11,383 nt of DNA, from positions 1 to 11,383 of the forward strand of contig CANQZP010000043.1 in the NCBI GenBank assembly GCA_947628395.1. The letters run 5' to 3'. This stretch comes from an uncultured Clostridia bacterium (GTDB lineage: Bacteria > Bacillota > Clostridia > TANB77 > CAG-508). Shown here piece by piece: positions 11,127 through 11,383 of the stretch. The translations under genes and the position numbers were made by a program. A model generated the notes under the pieces. That model was given only the letters and a program-made list of their open reading frames with translations, ran no database searches and was not told the DNA's origin. The number at the start of each line of letters is the position of its first letter. Position 1 is the first letter of the stretch.

Positions 11127-11383
11127 TTATAATTTTATTTCTATATCAACACCAGCTGGTAAATCTAACTTCATTAAATTATCAACTGTTTTTTGTGTTG
11201 GATAAAGAATATCAATAACTCTTTTATGTGTTCTCATTTCAAATTGTTCTCTTGAATCTTTGTCTTTGTGTGGAGAACGTAATATTGTTATGATTTCTTT
11301 TTCTGTTGGAAGTGGAATAGGTCCTGATACTTTAGCTCCTGTTCTTTTAGCAGTATCTACTATCTTTTCAGCAGACTGTTCTA
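11127..11383 (-). CDS. rpsJ: 30S ribosomal protein S10 / transcription factor NusE (partial, N-terminus missing)
   Basis: S10 is a head protein of the 30S subunit and, as NusE, binds NusB and NusG in antitermination and transcription-translation coupling. This gene runs off the window edge: 84 residues plus two bases of a codon are visible. It starts EQSAEKIVDTAKRTGAKVSG and continues PIPLPTEKEIITILRSPHKD, KDSREQFEMRTHKRVIDILY, and ends MKLDLPAGVDIEIKL, all standard S10 sequence. The family is about 102 residues, so roughly 18 N-terminal residues, the start codon and the operon leader lie beyond 11383. It ends in TAA and is separated from rplC by 251 nt, far more than the usual few dozen. Confidence 0.97.
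   Translation of the reverse strand, partial: EQSAEKIVDTAKRTGAKVSGPIPLPTEKEIITILRSPHKDKDSREQFEMRTHKRVIDILYPTQKTVDNLMKLDLPAGVDIEIKL

Overview
The window is a single run of 21 translation genes, all on the minus strand. It is the classical bacterial S10-spc ribosomal-protein cluster and it ends with the protein translocase gene secY. In transcription order (high to low coordinates) the genes are rpsJ (cut by the window end), rplC, rplD, rplW, rplB, rpsS, rplV, rpsC, rplP, rpmC, rpsQ, rplN, rplX, rplE, rpsZ (zinc-type rpsN), rpsH, rplF, rplR, rpsE, rplO and secY. The DNA is strongly A+T rich, codons favour A/T endings, and almost every gene has a near-perfect AAGGAGG-type ribosome binding site. 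S14 is the short four-cysteine form and L24 carries a CxxC...CxxC pair. Together with the gene order this points to a low-GC Bacillota, most likely an uncultured Clostridia-like lineage. That placement is inference from style, not from a database match.

Most genes are packed tightly: three 1-nt TAATG overlaps (rplD/rplW, rpsC/rplP, rplO/secY), one zero-gap junction (rplP/rpmC), and gaps of 21-54 nt elsewhere. Three things break the pattern. (1) rpmD (L30), normally between rpsE and rplO, is absent; only 51 nt lie there. (2) A 112-nt rplN-rplX gap holds a clear two-level stem-loop. (3) The gaps rpsJ-rplC (251 nt), rplW-rplB (346 nt) and the region after secY (328 nt) are filled by something other than genes.

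That filler is the main discovery. Four diverged copies of a ~116-126-nt structured repeat lie at 199-324, 8914-9029, 9119-9240 and 10911-11032. Each folds into one long imperfect hairpin with a different outer stem that is still self-complementary, an inner stem, and a conserved core hairpin flanked by CTC(A/G) and TCCG. Paired positions change together between copies, so the fold appears to be what is maintained. Two copies begin 3-4 nt after a stop codon and one ends 3 nt before a Shine-Dalgarno sequence, so they pack the intergenic space without touching genes. I do not recognise the family; it may be a mobile palindromic element, an RNA element in the mRNA, or both.

Downstream of secY (positions 1-123) there is also a GC-rich perfect palindrome and a decayed 12-nt tandem repeat. 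No adk, map or infA gene is visible before the window edge. Functionally, the genes supply both ribosomal subunits (S3, S5, S8, S10, S14, S17, S19; L2-L6, L14-L16, L18, L22-L24, L29) plus the membrane channel through which many nascent proteins are exported. Their promoter must lie beyond the right edge, because no convincing internal promoter was found.
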